A stretch of DNA of 64,000 nucleotides from contig SJPJ01000001.1 in assembly GCA_007859835.1 (NCBI GenBank), forward strand, positions 5,146,926-5,210,925. Reading direction: 5' to 3'. Source of the stretch: Novipirellula herctigrandis (GTDB taxonomy: Bacteria; Planctomycetota; Planctomycetia; Pirellulales; Pirellulaceae). Position 1 is the stretch's first letter, and the number at the start of each line of letters is the position of its first letter. Positions 52,924-60,658 of the stretch are shown here, piece by piece. The notes below the pieces were generated by a model, which worked only from the letters and a program-made list of their open reading frames with translations, ran no database searches and was not told where the DNA came from. A program made the position numbers and the translations under genes.

Positions 52924-53454
52924 CTAGTTCGCCTCGCCGCAACTTGGTGAAATTTTCGTCTGAATGCATTGACGCAGTTGGCCTCGCAAGCGTGCCAATG
53001 TTGTGCGGATCGATCCCTGGCGAAACGCAGCGGACTCCGCCAATTCTCGCCCCTTCACGTTGTGGCCATACCGCAAAACCAATAATTTTTGCATCCGATC
53101 CGGTAACTTTTGGACACAACGTCGCAGCGCACTCCGTTCTCGTCGCCAAAGATCATCGTCTCCTTCTACCGCGACCATGGCTAGGTCAGCGATCATCTCC
53201 GATAGCCCGCTAGAAGGAATCTGTTTCTGATGTCGCCAGTGCTGATGCACGACATTTTTAGCGATCCCGCAAGCCCAAGGGACGAAATTTCGAGAAGGAT
53301 CGAATCGTTCCTCGCTCTTAAGGATCTCGATCACGGTCTCTTGGAAAAGGTCCTCGGCGACTTCAAAGTCACGCACCATTGTCACGATCACGGCAAGGAT
53401 GCGAGACCGGTTCTCGGTGATGCTCAGAAACGACCGAAAGGTGTTATCGTCCAC
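52924..53454 (-). CDS. ECF-type RNA polymerase sigma factor
   Basis: This sigma factor of about 176 residues is of the planctomycete type, with region 2 (V-R-D-F-E-V-A-E-D-L-F-Q-E-T-V-I-E-I-L-K) and region 4 (L-P-D-R-M-Q-K-L-L-V-L-R-Y-G-H-N-V-K-G-R-E-L-A-E). The start is GTG 53454 (V-D-D-N-T-F-R-S-F). The frame from TTG 53589 adds 45 residues that family members do not have, and its first part reads like non-coding sequence. The stop codon lies 2 nt before the regulator's ATG, so the two are co-transcribed. The target genes should include this locus and perhaps the divergent giant gene. Confidence 0.9.
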   Translation of the reverse strand: MDDNTFRSFLSITENRSRILAVIVTMVRDFEVAEDLFQETVIEILKSEERFDPSRNFVPWACGIAKNVVHQHWRHQKQIPSSGLSEMIADLAMVAVEGDDDLWRRERSALRRCVQKLPDRMQKLLVLRYGHNVKGRELAESAAFRQGSIRTTLARLRGQLRQCIQTKISPSCGEAN

Positions 53455-53612
53455 TTTTTTCTGCCATGGATTGACCGACTTGTGTATCTGAATAGTTGTT
53501 GTTTGAAAATCGCATATCGTACACAGATAAGAATGGACTTTAGGGACAAATTTTCGTTTTTCCTGTGCACGTTCTGCAAATTTCGTCAATCGCTAGTATC
53601 GAGCGAAAAAGT

Positions 53613-53686
53613 AGGGTCGGTTCCCACCGGCCAATTTTGCGGATTGGACCACACACCAATCCAAATGGCCGGTGGGAATCGGCCCT
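53613..53686. promoter_or_regulatory. 74-nt nested hairpin between the sigma gene and the giant gene
   Basis: The outer arms are 53613-53633 and 53666-53686. They pair over 21 positions with no mismatch if two G-U pairs are allowed. Inside, ggattgg and ccaatcc form a second 7-bp stem around an 8-nt loop, with attt/aaat flanks. The element lies 38 nt before the giant gene's ATG, in its 5' leader if transcription starts upstream. It could be an attenuator, an RNA switch, a strong RNA-stability stem or a miniature inverted-repeat insertion. The sequence alone does not decide. Confidence 0.7.
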
Positions 53687-53724
53687 ATGCTGTTACAGAT
53701 TATTACAACTCGGAGAAGATAAAG

Positions 53725-56700
53725 ATGATACGTATTGTCGGTTTGGGCGCTTGTTTGTTGGGAACCATCTTGTTGGTGGCAAGACCAGCGGAAGCAGACA
53801 ATTCGCCGCCGGAACAGCAAGCAAAGGCAACTATTTCCGGCGAGCTTCAGCAGTGGCACAAGGTCACGTTGACGCTTGACGGTCCTCAGGCCTCCGAAGA
53901 CGGGACTCCGAATCCCTTTCTCGATTATCGAATGCAAGTGACGTTCCGCCACCCCGCTACGGGACTCACCTATGTTGTTCCCGGCTACTTCGCAGCCGAC
54001 GGCGATGCGGCCAACACGTCAGCCACTTCCGGGGACAAATGGCGAGCCCATCTTTCACCGGATCACTCGGGACAATGGACTTACGCGGTTTCTTTCCGCA
54101 AAGGGACCGGTGTTGCGATTTCCGATGCCCCCGAAGCGGGAACTTCCGTTAGCGGTATCGACAACTTGAAGGGGACATTCCGAATTTCGAAAACCGATAA
54201 GAGCGGACGTGACTTCCGAAGCAAAGGGCGGCTGAACTATGTCGGTAAACATCACCTACAGTTCGCCGGCACAAACGAATTCTTTCTCAAAGCTGGTGCC
54301 GACGCTCCTGAGAACTTTCTGGCGTATAAAGATTTTGACGGCGATTTCAAAACAGACGGTAAAAAGGACAACCTCGTCAAGGATTGGGCACCACACGTCC
54401 AGGATTGGCATCCCGGCGACCCGACTTGGCAAAGTGGTAAAGGCAAGGGGATTATCGGGGCAGTCAACTACTTGGCCTCACAGGGGTTGAACTCTTTCTC
54501 GTTTTTGACGCTTAATATCGAAGGCGATGATCGCAACGTTTTTCCTTATACAACATACGACGAGCGAGGACGAATTGATTGTTCACGCATGGATCAATGG
54601 GAGACGGTCTTTGCGCATGGCACGAACCTGGGCATGTACCTGCACTTCAAGACGCTGGAAGCCGAGAATGTGAACCTCCTCGATGACGGCCACATGGGAC
54701 CACAACGCAAGTTGTACTATCGCGAACTGATCGCGCGGTTTGCCCACCATTTGGCACTCAACTGGAATCTCGGAGAAGAGGTTGGTTTGGGGCACGACGT
54801 GAGTACGCAGAAGAAGAAGGATTGGGCCGAGTACTTTTGGACTCACGATCCCTACCAGCACCACATCGTGATTCACAACGGCAACAATCATTTCGACTTG
54901 CTTGGACCAGGATCCACGCTAACCGGCTTCTCGTTGCAGACGAACCAGGCCGATTTTCGCAACGTGCACAACGCGACTCGCAACTACATCCGTCGCAGTG
55001 TCGAGGCGGGAAAACCGTGGGTGGTCGCTTGTGACGAACCCGGTGATGCTCAGCATTCTTTGATTCCCGACGACGAGGATCCGACGCGTGATAACGCTCG
55101 AAAGAATGCTCTTTGGGGGAACATCATGGCGGGTGGCGCCGGAGTCGAATGGTACTTCGGGTACAAACACGCGCACAGCGATTTGACCTGCCAAGACTAT
55201 CGTGTGCGTCAAACGATGTGGAAGCAATGTCGAACGGCTCTCTCCTTCTTCGCGGATCACCAGATTCCATTTTGGAACATGACCGGCGCCGATGAAAAAC
55301 TTGACAGCAAAGACGCGTATTGCCTCTGCGAAAGCGGTAAGCTGTATTTGGTCTATCTGAAACATGCCGAACCGATAACACTTGATCTCTCCGATGCAAA
55401 GGGTGTCTTCGAAGTTCTGTGGTTCAATCCACGCACAGGCGGAGCACTTCAAGGTGGTTCTACTGCGGCGGTCAATGCCGGTGGCAAGGTCGTCCTTGGT
55501 ATTCCGCCTAGCGAACCTGGCCAGGATTGGTTGGCTGTTGTTCGGCCCGGCGATCCAAAGAAAGACTATCCACCGGGAGTCAGCGCAGGGGCGGACATCA
55601 CGGTCATGTTGCCACGCAGCAGTGACACGGTCACGGTAGATCTGAAGGGTGATGTTAGCGACGATGGAAAACCGGGGGCGATGTTGACCACGGAGTGGAC
55701 CAAGATCAGCGGTCCCGGAAAAGCAACGTTTGCGGATGCGACGATTCAGGACACCAAAGTGACCCTGAAAGGCGCCGGTATGTATGTTTTGAATTTGGCT
55801 GCAAGTGATGGAAAGCATAGCGCCAAGGCCACTGTGAACATTAACGTTGAACCCTTTCAGTCGAAGGTGACGCGGAGCTTGAATGCGATTGATGATGCCT
55901 ATATCGAAGGCGCTAATGTGCTTAGCGATACGTACCTCAAAGTCGAAGGCAAGCGACGAATCGCACTGATCAAGTTTGACCTTCAAGGTCTTCCGCCGAA
56001 TATCCTCGACGCACAACTCCGTTTGACCGGAAGCGGTGATGCGGGTGGCGGCACGCTGCGAGTGTCTCGCGGTTCGCACTCCGATTGGACGGGCGTCACG
56101 ATGAAAAAGGAATCGGCGCCGAAACAGGCCGAGCTGCTTGGAAAGCAATCCGTCAGTGTTGGTTCAGGCGATTCGGTTAAGATTTCCGTGTTGCCGATGA
56201 TCAAGGGAGACGGCATCTACACGGTGATCGTAACACTCGACGAAGGCGGAGACGATATCTGGTTTGGTGCGACTGGCACCGGTGCGGGGCCCGAGCTTCT
56301 GATCACTTATGAGGATCCTGATGGACTCTATGCCAAGTTTGGCCAGGTAGAGGAAGGGGATGAATCGCCGGTCTTGACGGCAATGACTGACTTCAAATTT
56401 GTCGTCTCGGGTGATTTTGTTCCGGGTTATAAAGACGAAAACCAACGTGCTATGGCTATCAACGCGGCCAAGTACCAAGCTAAGTTCGCCGCCGCGGAAT
56501 CCAAGTTTCAAGACGCTGCGGGAACCTACGATCTCGTCCTCACCACACTCACCGAGACGGATGGGGAATCGTCCTATCGTCTGCTGGTTGCCGGAAAGAA
56601 GCTCGGCGAAGTCCAAAATCCCGCAACGGGACACGACTATGAAGCCGTCACGCATCGCTTTAATGGTGTGGAATTGAAGCCAGGAGACACGATTCGTGTC

Positions 56701-57522
56701 GAGTTCAACTCGGCTTCCAATGGAAAGATTCCCGAAGGCGACGGGTTTGCATTCTCTCGAGGACGTTGGCGATCGGTGGCGATACTCAAACCGGGTGCAT
56801 CGATCAAGCAAAAGAAGAAGGCAGCTAAGAAACCGGCGCTGGCCGAAGTGGTCGTAACGCCGTTTGTGTATTCGTATGATCCAGCCAAGGCGAAAAAAGT
56901 TCACATGCAGTCAGACGACATTGTCGTTATCGAAGCCGAAGATTTTGATGCTGTCGATCGCCAAGACCACCGCAAATGGTATCTGACCACCGCTGACATC
57001 AACCCGAACGTGAAGCCCGATCCCGATCCGAATCATGCGGAAGGATCCAGTGGCGGAGCGTATCTGGAAATTCTTCCCGACACTCGTGTCACGCATGCTG
57101 ATCCGTTGGTCAACGGTGTTAGCTTTAGCAACGTACCGGGTCAATGTAGCGTGTTGTACTATCCAGTGATCATCAAAAAGCCAGGCCGTTACTATGTTTG
57201 GGCTCGGATTTGTTGCACCGGTTCCGAGGATAACGGACTGCACGTTGGCATCGATGGCACATGGCCCCAGTCGGGTGCACGGCTCCAATTCACCGGCAAG
57301 TCCGGTCAGTGGCAGTGGGATTCGCGTCAACGCACCGAGCGGGTTCACACGGGCGTGTTAGGCCAAATTTGGCTTGATATCGATAAGCCAGGCCTGCACA
57401 CCATCATGTTTTCGATGCGTGAGGATGGTTTCGAGTTCGATAAGTTTATGCTAACGCCAAACCCGAAGCCGATGGAAAGCAAAACCAGTGAAATGGGCCC
57501 ACCGGCAAGCCCCTCCAAATAG
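53725..57522 (+). CDS. Giant secreted DUF5060 glycoside-hydrolase-like multidomain protein
   Basis: This 1265-residue protein starts at ATG 53725 (signal peptide ends P-A-E-A). Order of domains: DUF5060 beta-sandwich (about 30-115, V-T-L-T-L-D-G-P, V-P-G-Y-F-A-A-D-G), then a TIM-barrel glycoside-hydrolase-like region (about 165-540; W-N-L-G-E-E near 350 and A-C-D-E-P-G-D near 435 supply candidate Glu/Asp). A collagen-binding-like beta domain follows (about 540-615), then a PKD/Ig-like domain (about 625-715), then the CBM96/DNRLRE-like domain shared with the FecR regulator (about 720-863). A further beta domain (about 880-1035) and a CBM6/35-like C terminus starting I-E-A-E-D-F-D (about 1070-1250) complete it. 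A role in polysaccharide breakdown at the cell surface is inferred. The substrate is unknown. Confidence 0.85.
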   Translation: MIRIVGLGACLLGTILLVARPAEADNSPPEQQAKATISGELQQWHKVTLTLDGPQASEDGTPNPFLDYRMQVTFRHPATGLTYVVPGYFAADGDAANTSATSGDKWRAHLSPDHSGQWTYAVSFRKGTGVAISDAPEAGTSVSGIDNLKGTFRISKTDKSGRDFRSKGRLNYVGKHHLQFAGTNEFFLKAGADAPENFLAYKDFDGDFKTDGKKDNLVKDWAPHVQDWHPGDPTWQSGKGKGIIGAVNYLASQGLNSFSFLTLNIEGDDRNVFPYTTYDERGRIDCSRMDQWETVFAHGTNLGMYLHFKTLEAENVNLLDDGHMGPQRKLYYRELIARFAHHLALNWNLGEEVGLGHDVSTQKKKDWAEYFWTHDPYQHHIVIHNGNNHFDLLGPGSTLTGFSLQTNQADFRNVHNATRNYIRRSVEAGKPWVVACDEPGDAQHSLIPDDEDPTRDNARKNALWGNIMAGGAGVEWYFGYKHAHSDLTCQDYRVRQTMWKQCRTALSFFADHQIPFWNMTGADEKLDSKDAYCLCESGKLYLVYLKHAEPITLDLSDAKGVFEVLWFNPRTGGALQGGSTAAVNAGGKVVLGIPPSEPGQDWLAVVRPGDPKKDYPPGVSAGADITVMLPRSSDTVTVDLKGDVSDDGKPGAMLTTEWTKISGPGKATFADATIQDTKVTLKGAGMYVLNLAASDGKHSAKATVNINVEPFQSKVTRSLNAIDDAYIEGANVLSDTYLKVEGKRRIALIKFDLQGLPPNILDAQLRLTGSGDAGGGTLRVSRGSHSDWTGVTMKKESAPKQAELLGKQSVSVGSGDSVKISVLPMIKGDGIYTVIVTLDEGGDDIWFGATGTGAGPELLITYEDPDGLYAKFGQVEEGDESPVLTAMTDFKFVVSGDFVPGYKDENQRAMAINAAKYQAKFAAAESKFQDAAGTYDLVLTTLTETDGESSYRLLVAGKKLGEVQNPATGHDYEAVTHRFNGVELKPGDTIRVEFNSASNGKIPEGDGFAFSRGRWRSVAILKPGASIKQKKKAAKKPALAEVVVTPFVYSYDPAKAKKVHMQSDDIVVIEAEDFDAVDRQDHRKWYLTTADINPNVKPDPDPNHAEGSSGGAYLEILPDTRVTHADPLVNGVSFSNVPGQCSVLYYPVIIKKPGRYYVWARICCTGSEDNGLHVGIDGTWPQSGARLQFTGKSGQWQWDSRQRTERVHTGVLGQIWLDIDKPGLHTIMFSMREDGFEFDKFMLTPNPKPMESKTSEMGPPASPSK

Positions 57523-57565
57523 CGTTTTTGTTATTTCATTACGCGGCGAATTGCTGAGCACGTAC

Positions 57566-57632
57566 CCGCCCACTTTTTCTTTTTCTGAGGGCCCCGAAGT
57601 CTGGGGCCTGACGAATCGCTAAAAGTGGGCGG
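57566..57632. terminator. Nested hairpin between the giant gene and bioD
   Basis: The outer arms ccgcccactttt (57566-57577) and aaaagtgggcgg (57621-57632) are perfect complements of 12 bp. An inner stem ggcccc/ggggcc lies within, around 57590-57607. The element sits between two convergent genes (stops at 57522 and 57646). The T and A tracts at the stem bases fit a bidirectional terminator. Confidence 0.7.
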
Positions 57633-57645
57633 TGTTCTTAGCAGA

Positions 57646-58353
57646 CTACAACAGCCGACTGGCCCACTCGGCAACCTGATCATGAGTTTCATCGTAGCCC
57701 ACTCGGCCTAATACCGGGACATCCGAGTATTTAGCGATTTCGGATTCGTTTTCTTCGGTTGATTGATCCAGCGATTTGGTGACGTCGCTTAGCACGATTC
57801 CGATCGGCGTGATTCCGATCGATTTGGCAGCGATGCAGGTTGCCAGCGTCTGGTGGATCGTTCCCAAGCGGTTCGCCGCGATGATCAACACATCGATCGG
57901 ACCGAGCTGTTTGACGAGGTCGGCGTTAAGAAATCCGTCGGCCAATGGGCTAAAGAGTCCTCCGGCACCTTCGACGATCAGGACGTCCGATTGGTCGTTC
58001 CAACAGTCGATCCCTCGCACCAATTGTGTTTGGTCGACGGTCTTGTTCTCAGCCCGAGCTGCCTGTGGAGGCGCGACGGGAGCGAAAAATTTCTGTGGAC
58101 ATACTTCTTTGAGCGTTCGCGGTTTTCCTGCCGCAATCCAGAGACTCTGAGCGTCTTCGGCGATAATTTCGTCACCTTCAGTGCGGCAATCACTCGCAAC
58201 CGGCTTGTAGACGCCAACTTGCTTGCCAGAATATCGAAAGTGTTCAGCAAGCAGGCAACCGACGAAGGTTTTTCCCACATCGGTGTCGGTTCCCGAAATG
58301 AATAATCGGCGGGCTTGTTGATGACTTGCCGATTGAGTTTCGGATTGATTCAT
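57646..58353 (-). CDS. bioD: Dethiobiotin synthetase
   Basis: This 235-residue enzyme makes dethiobiotin from DAPA, CO2 and ATP in biotin synthesis. It has the P-loop S-G-T-D-T-D-V-G-K-T near residue 20, the substrate region Y-K-P-V-A-S-D near 50 and the E-G-A-G-G-L motif near 130. The length fits the family. It stands without other bio genes in the window. It is divergent from the AguB-like gene with 35 nt between the starts. Confidence 0.93.
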   Translation of the reverse strand: MNQSETQSASHQQARRLFISGTDTDVGKTFVGCLLAEHFRYSGKQVGVYKPVASDCRTEGDEIIAEDAQSLWIAAGKPRTLKEVCPQKFFAPVAPPQAARAENKTVDQTQLVRGIDCWNDQSDVLIVEGAGGLFSPLADGFLNADLVKQLGPIDVLIIAANRLGTIHQTLATCIAAKSIGITPIGIVLSDVTKSLDQSTEENESEIAKYSDVPVLGRVGYDETHDQVAEWASRLL

Positions 58354-58388
58354 TAGTGTTTCGTTTTCTCTTTTAGGAAATTGCTATC

Positions 58389-59270
58389 GTGGCACGCAGC
58401 GTCAAACTTGGACTTGTACAGATGAAGGATCTGGGTACGAAATCCGCGATGATCGAGAATGCTTCAAAATGGATTCGTGATGCGGCCGCTCAAGACGCCC
58501 AAATTATCTGTCTGCAAGAATTGTTCAACGGGCCGTACCCTTGCCAAAGCGAAGATCATCGGATGTTCGATCTCGCCGAGGCGATTCCGGGCGAGTCGAC
58601 CGAAGCGATGGCCAAGTTGGCTGCCGAGTTAGGTGTCGTCATCGTCGTCCCGATGTTCGAACGACGAGCCCCCGGTTTGTACCATAACACGGTCGTGGTG
58701 ATGGACGCCGACGGCAGTATAGCGGGCGTTTACCGAAAAATGCACATTCCGGACGACCCGCTGTTTTACGAAAAATTCTACTTCACTCCGGGCGATCTCG
58801 GTTTTCGTACAATCCAAACCAAATTCGCCAAACTTGGTGTTGGTATTTGTTGGGACCAGTGGTATCCGGAAGCCGCGCGATTATTCGCTCTCGCGGGAGC
58901 GGAAATCTTGTTATATCCGACGGCAATAGGATGGATCGACGAAGAGAAAGAGGAGTTCGGTCATGGTCAACGAGATGCATGGCAAACGACGATGCGCGCC
59001 CATTCGATCGCCAACGGAATTTGGCTCGGTGCGCCCAATCGCGTCGGAGTTGAAGGGCGATTGGAATTTTGGGGGTCGAGTATCATCGTGTCCCCGCGTG
59101 GCGAAGTCGTCGCCGAAGGAGATCAATCCGAGGGAATTCTGCTGGCGGATTGTTGCTTAGATGACATCGATGTCGTCCGAACGCATTGGCCGTTCCTGCG
59201 AGACCGCCGGATCGATGCGTATGATGGAATTCTTAAGCGATGGAATGATGACCCGCCGACGATGCGGTAA
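58389..59270 (+). CDS. aguB: Carbon-nitrogen hydrolase, N-carbamoylputrescine amidase-like
   Basis: This 293-residue nitrilase-superfamily enzyme starts with GTG 58389. The catalytic triad is Glu44 (C-L-Q-E-L), Lys117 (Y-R-K-M-H-I-P) and Cys154 (G-I-C-W-D-Q-W-Y-P-E). The P-D-D-P-L-F-Y-E-K-F-Y-F-T-P-G-D segment is the AguB/beta-ureidopropionase type. N-carbamoylputrescine hydrolysis, giving putrescine, CO2 and NH3, is the most likely reaction. No agmatine deiminase gene is adjacent, so the gene symbol is a best guess. Confidence 0.8.
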   Translation: MARSVKLGLVQMKDLGTKSAMIENASKWIRDAAAQDAQIICLQELFNGPYPCQSEDHRMFDLAEAIPGESTEAMAKLAAELGVVIVVPMFERRAPGLYHNTVVVMDADGSIAGVYRKMHIPDDPLFYEKFYFTPGDLGFRTIQTKFAKLGVGICWDQWYPEAARLFALAGAEILLYPTAIGWIDEEKEEFGHGQRDAWQTTMRAHSIANGIWLGAPNRVGVEGRLEFWGSSIIVSPRGEVVAEGDQSEGILLADCCLDDIDVVRTHWPFLRDRRIDAYDGILKRWNDDPPTMR

Positions 59271-59311
59271 CCAATCATTGCCGCCTGTTGCGCTGCGAAT
59301 GGTGATATTGT

Positions 59312-60391
59312 TTAGTTATCCGATTCATCTAGCCCGTAGTCTTTGATCTTCTTATGCAACGTGTTGCGGTTGATTCCAAGCATTGCCGCAGCTTTGGTTT
59401 GCACTCCACCGCATACGGATAAGACTTGCGCAATGAGTTCTTTTTCGACGCGGTCGACCACTCGACCGTGCACACCCCCTTCTTCGAGATTCGCTTCGCC
59501 TAGTCCTTGAAGGACCACTTCGCGAGTTAGTGAATGAATATCGCCCGTTGGTTTTTCGTCGCCAGCGGGGATTTCGCTGTTTGTGACGCACTGAGGCAGT
59601 AGGCTTGGCGTTAGTTCGTCTGTCTCGGCCATCACGACAGAGCGTTCGATATAATTTTGCAGTTCGCGGACGTTACCGGGCCAATGATAGTCCTGCAACG
59701 CTTCGAGCGTTCCCGGAGCGATATGAACCACATAGCGATCGTTCACTTCGTTGTAGTGTTCTAAGAAAAACGAAACGAGTGCGGGGATGTCTTCGCGACG
59801 TCGACGAAGCGGCGGAATTTCAATCGGTACCACGTTGAGCCGCCAATAAAGGTCTTCGCGAAAGCGTTCCTCGCGAACCTCGTTCATCAAGTCACGGTTG
59901 CTCGCCGCGATGATTCGCACATCGGTGTTCAGCGTTGCGGTGTCACCGACTCGTTCGAATTCTTTTTCTTGAAGCACTCGCAACAGTTTGACTTGAAGGG
60001 TTAACGTCGTGCTGTTGATTTCGTCAAGAAAAATCGTGCCTCCTTGTGCCGCTTCGAACCGACCGGCACGGTTGGCGACCGCTCCGGTGAACGCACCGCG
60101 AACGTGACCAAACAATTCACTTTCGAGCAGACTTTCACTCAACGCGCCACAGTTAACTCGGACGAACGGGCCACCACTTCGATGGCTTAATCGATGCACT
60201 GCACTGGCGATCAATTCTTTGCCGACGCCGGTTTCGCCCAAAATCAAAACGGACGCATTGCTACCTGCAACACGTCGCGTGATCCGGTACACCTCCTGCA
60301 TCGCTGGCGAATTGCCAATGATCCCCGCTATCGGAGGTTCGCCGGGCCCATGAGAGCCGAGACTGTTCGAAGATGTACCAAGAATCGCCAT
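59312..60391 (-). CDS. Sigma-54-dependent transcriptional activator without receiver domain
   Basis: This protein of about 359 residues has a central AAA+ domain with Walker A G-E-T-G-V-G-K-E and the sigma-54 contact loop G-A-F-T-G-A, plus Walker B G-T-I-F-L-D-E-I and R-R-R-E-D-I near the sensor 2 area. The C-terminal Fis-type HTH is [14 protein letters not shown]. It lacks an N-terminal receiver or PAS domain, so control is by another protein or by expression. ATG 60391 is preferred over TTG 60418. It is divergent from the prkA operon with about 270 bp between them and may control it. Confidence 0.9.
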   Translation of the reverse strand: MAILGTSSNSLGSHGPGEPPIAGIIGNSPAMQEVYRITRRVAGSNASVLILGETGVGKELIASAVHRLSHRSGGPFVRVNCGALSESLLESELFGHVRGAFTGAVANRAGRFEAAQGGTIFLDEINSTTLTLQVKLLRVLQEKEFERVGDTATLNTDVRIIAASNRDLMNEVREERFREDLYWRLNVVPIEIPPLRRRREDIPALVSFFLEHYNEVNDRYVVHIAPGTLEALQDYHWPGNVRELQNYIERSVVMAETDELTPSLLPQCVTNSEIPAGDEKPTGDIHSLTREVVLQGLGEANLEEGGVHGRVVDRVEKELIAQVLSVCGGVQTKAAAMLGINRNTLHKKIKDYGLDESDN

Positions 60392-60472
60392 AGGGAGGAC
60401 AGTTTGCTTGCTTTTCAATCCATCGTTTGTGTCGTGAACCTAAGAGCAATGAAAATAGTCTTTCCCGACCCG

Positions 60473-60490
60473 TTCGGGTACCCACCCGAA
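60473..60490. promoter_or_regulatory. Palindrome upstream of prkA
   Basis: ttcgggt (60473-60479) and acccgaa (60484-60490) form a perfect 7-bp inverted repeat with a 4-nt loop, in the region between the activator and prkA. It could be a binding site for a dimeric regulator or a leader hairpin. No further evidence. Confidence 0.4.
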
Positions 60491-60579
60491 GACGAAATCG
60501 ACATTTCTTCGTTTTCTTCAAAGTGTTTTGCTCTTTAGACTTACGCTCGACTTGGATGTCCTCTGCGAGGCCAAAATAT

Positions 60580-60609
60580 TTGGGGGCGCTCGAAGCGTGT
60601 TCTTATAAT
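60580..60609 (+). promoter_or_regulatory. Candidate sigma-70-like promoter of the prkA operon
   Basis: TTGGGG at 60580-60585 and TATAAT at 60604-60609 are separated by 18 nt and would start transcription near 60617, giving a leader of about 42 nt before the prkA ATG at 60659. The -10 box is perfect and the -35 box is partial. A sigma-54 site could not be found with the correct spacing. Confidence 0.4.
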
Positions 60610-60658
60610 GTGAGTACTGTTTCTGCGACCATATTCTTTAGTCACAATTCTGCGAATC

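Noticed and set aside
54919-56148. 409-codon minus-strand open frame opposite the giant protein gene
   Set aside because: It lies fully inside a gene with clear domains and has no recognisable protein pattern. It is a shadow frame.
60552-60566. Possible sigma-54 promoter (TTGG...TGC) upstream of prkA
   Set aside because: Only 9 nt separate the GG and GC elements, while 10 are required for a -24/-12 promoter.
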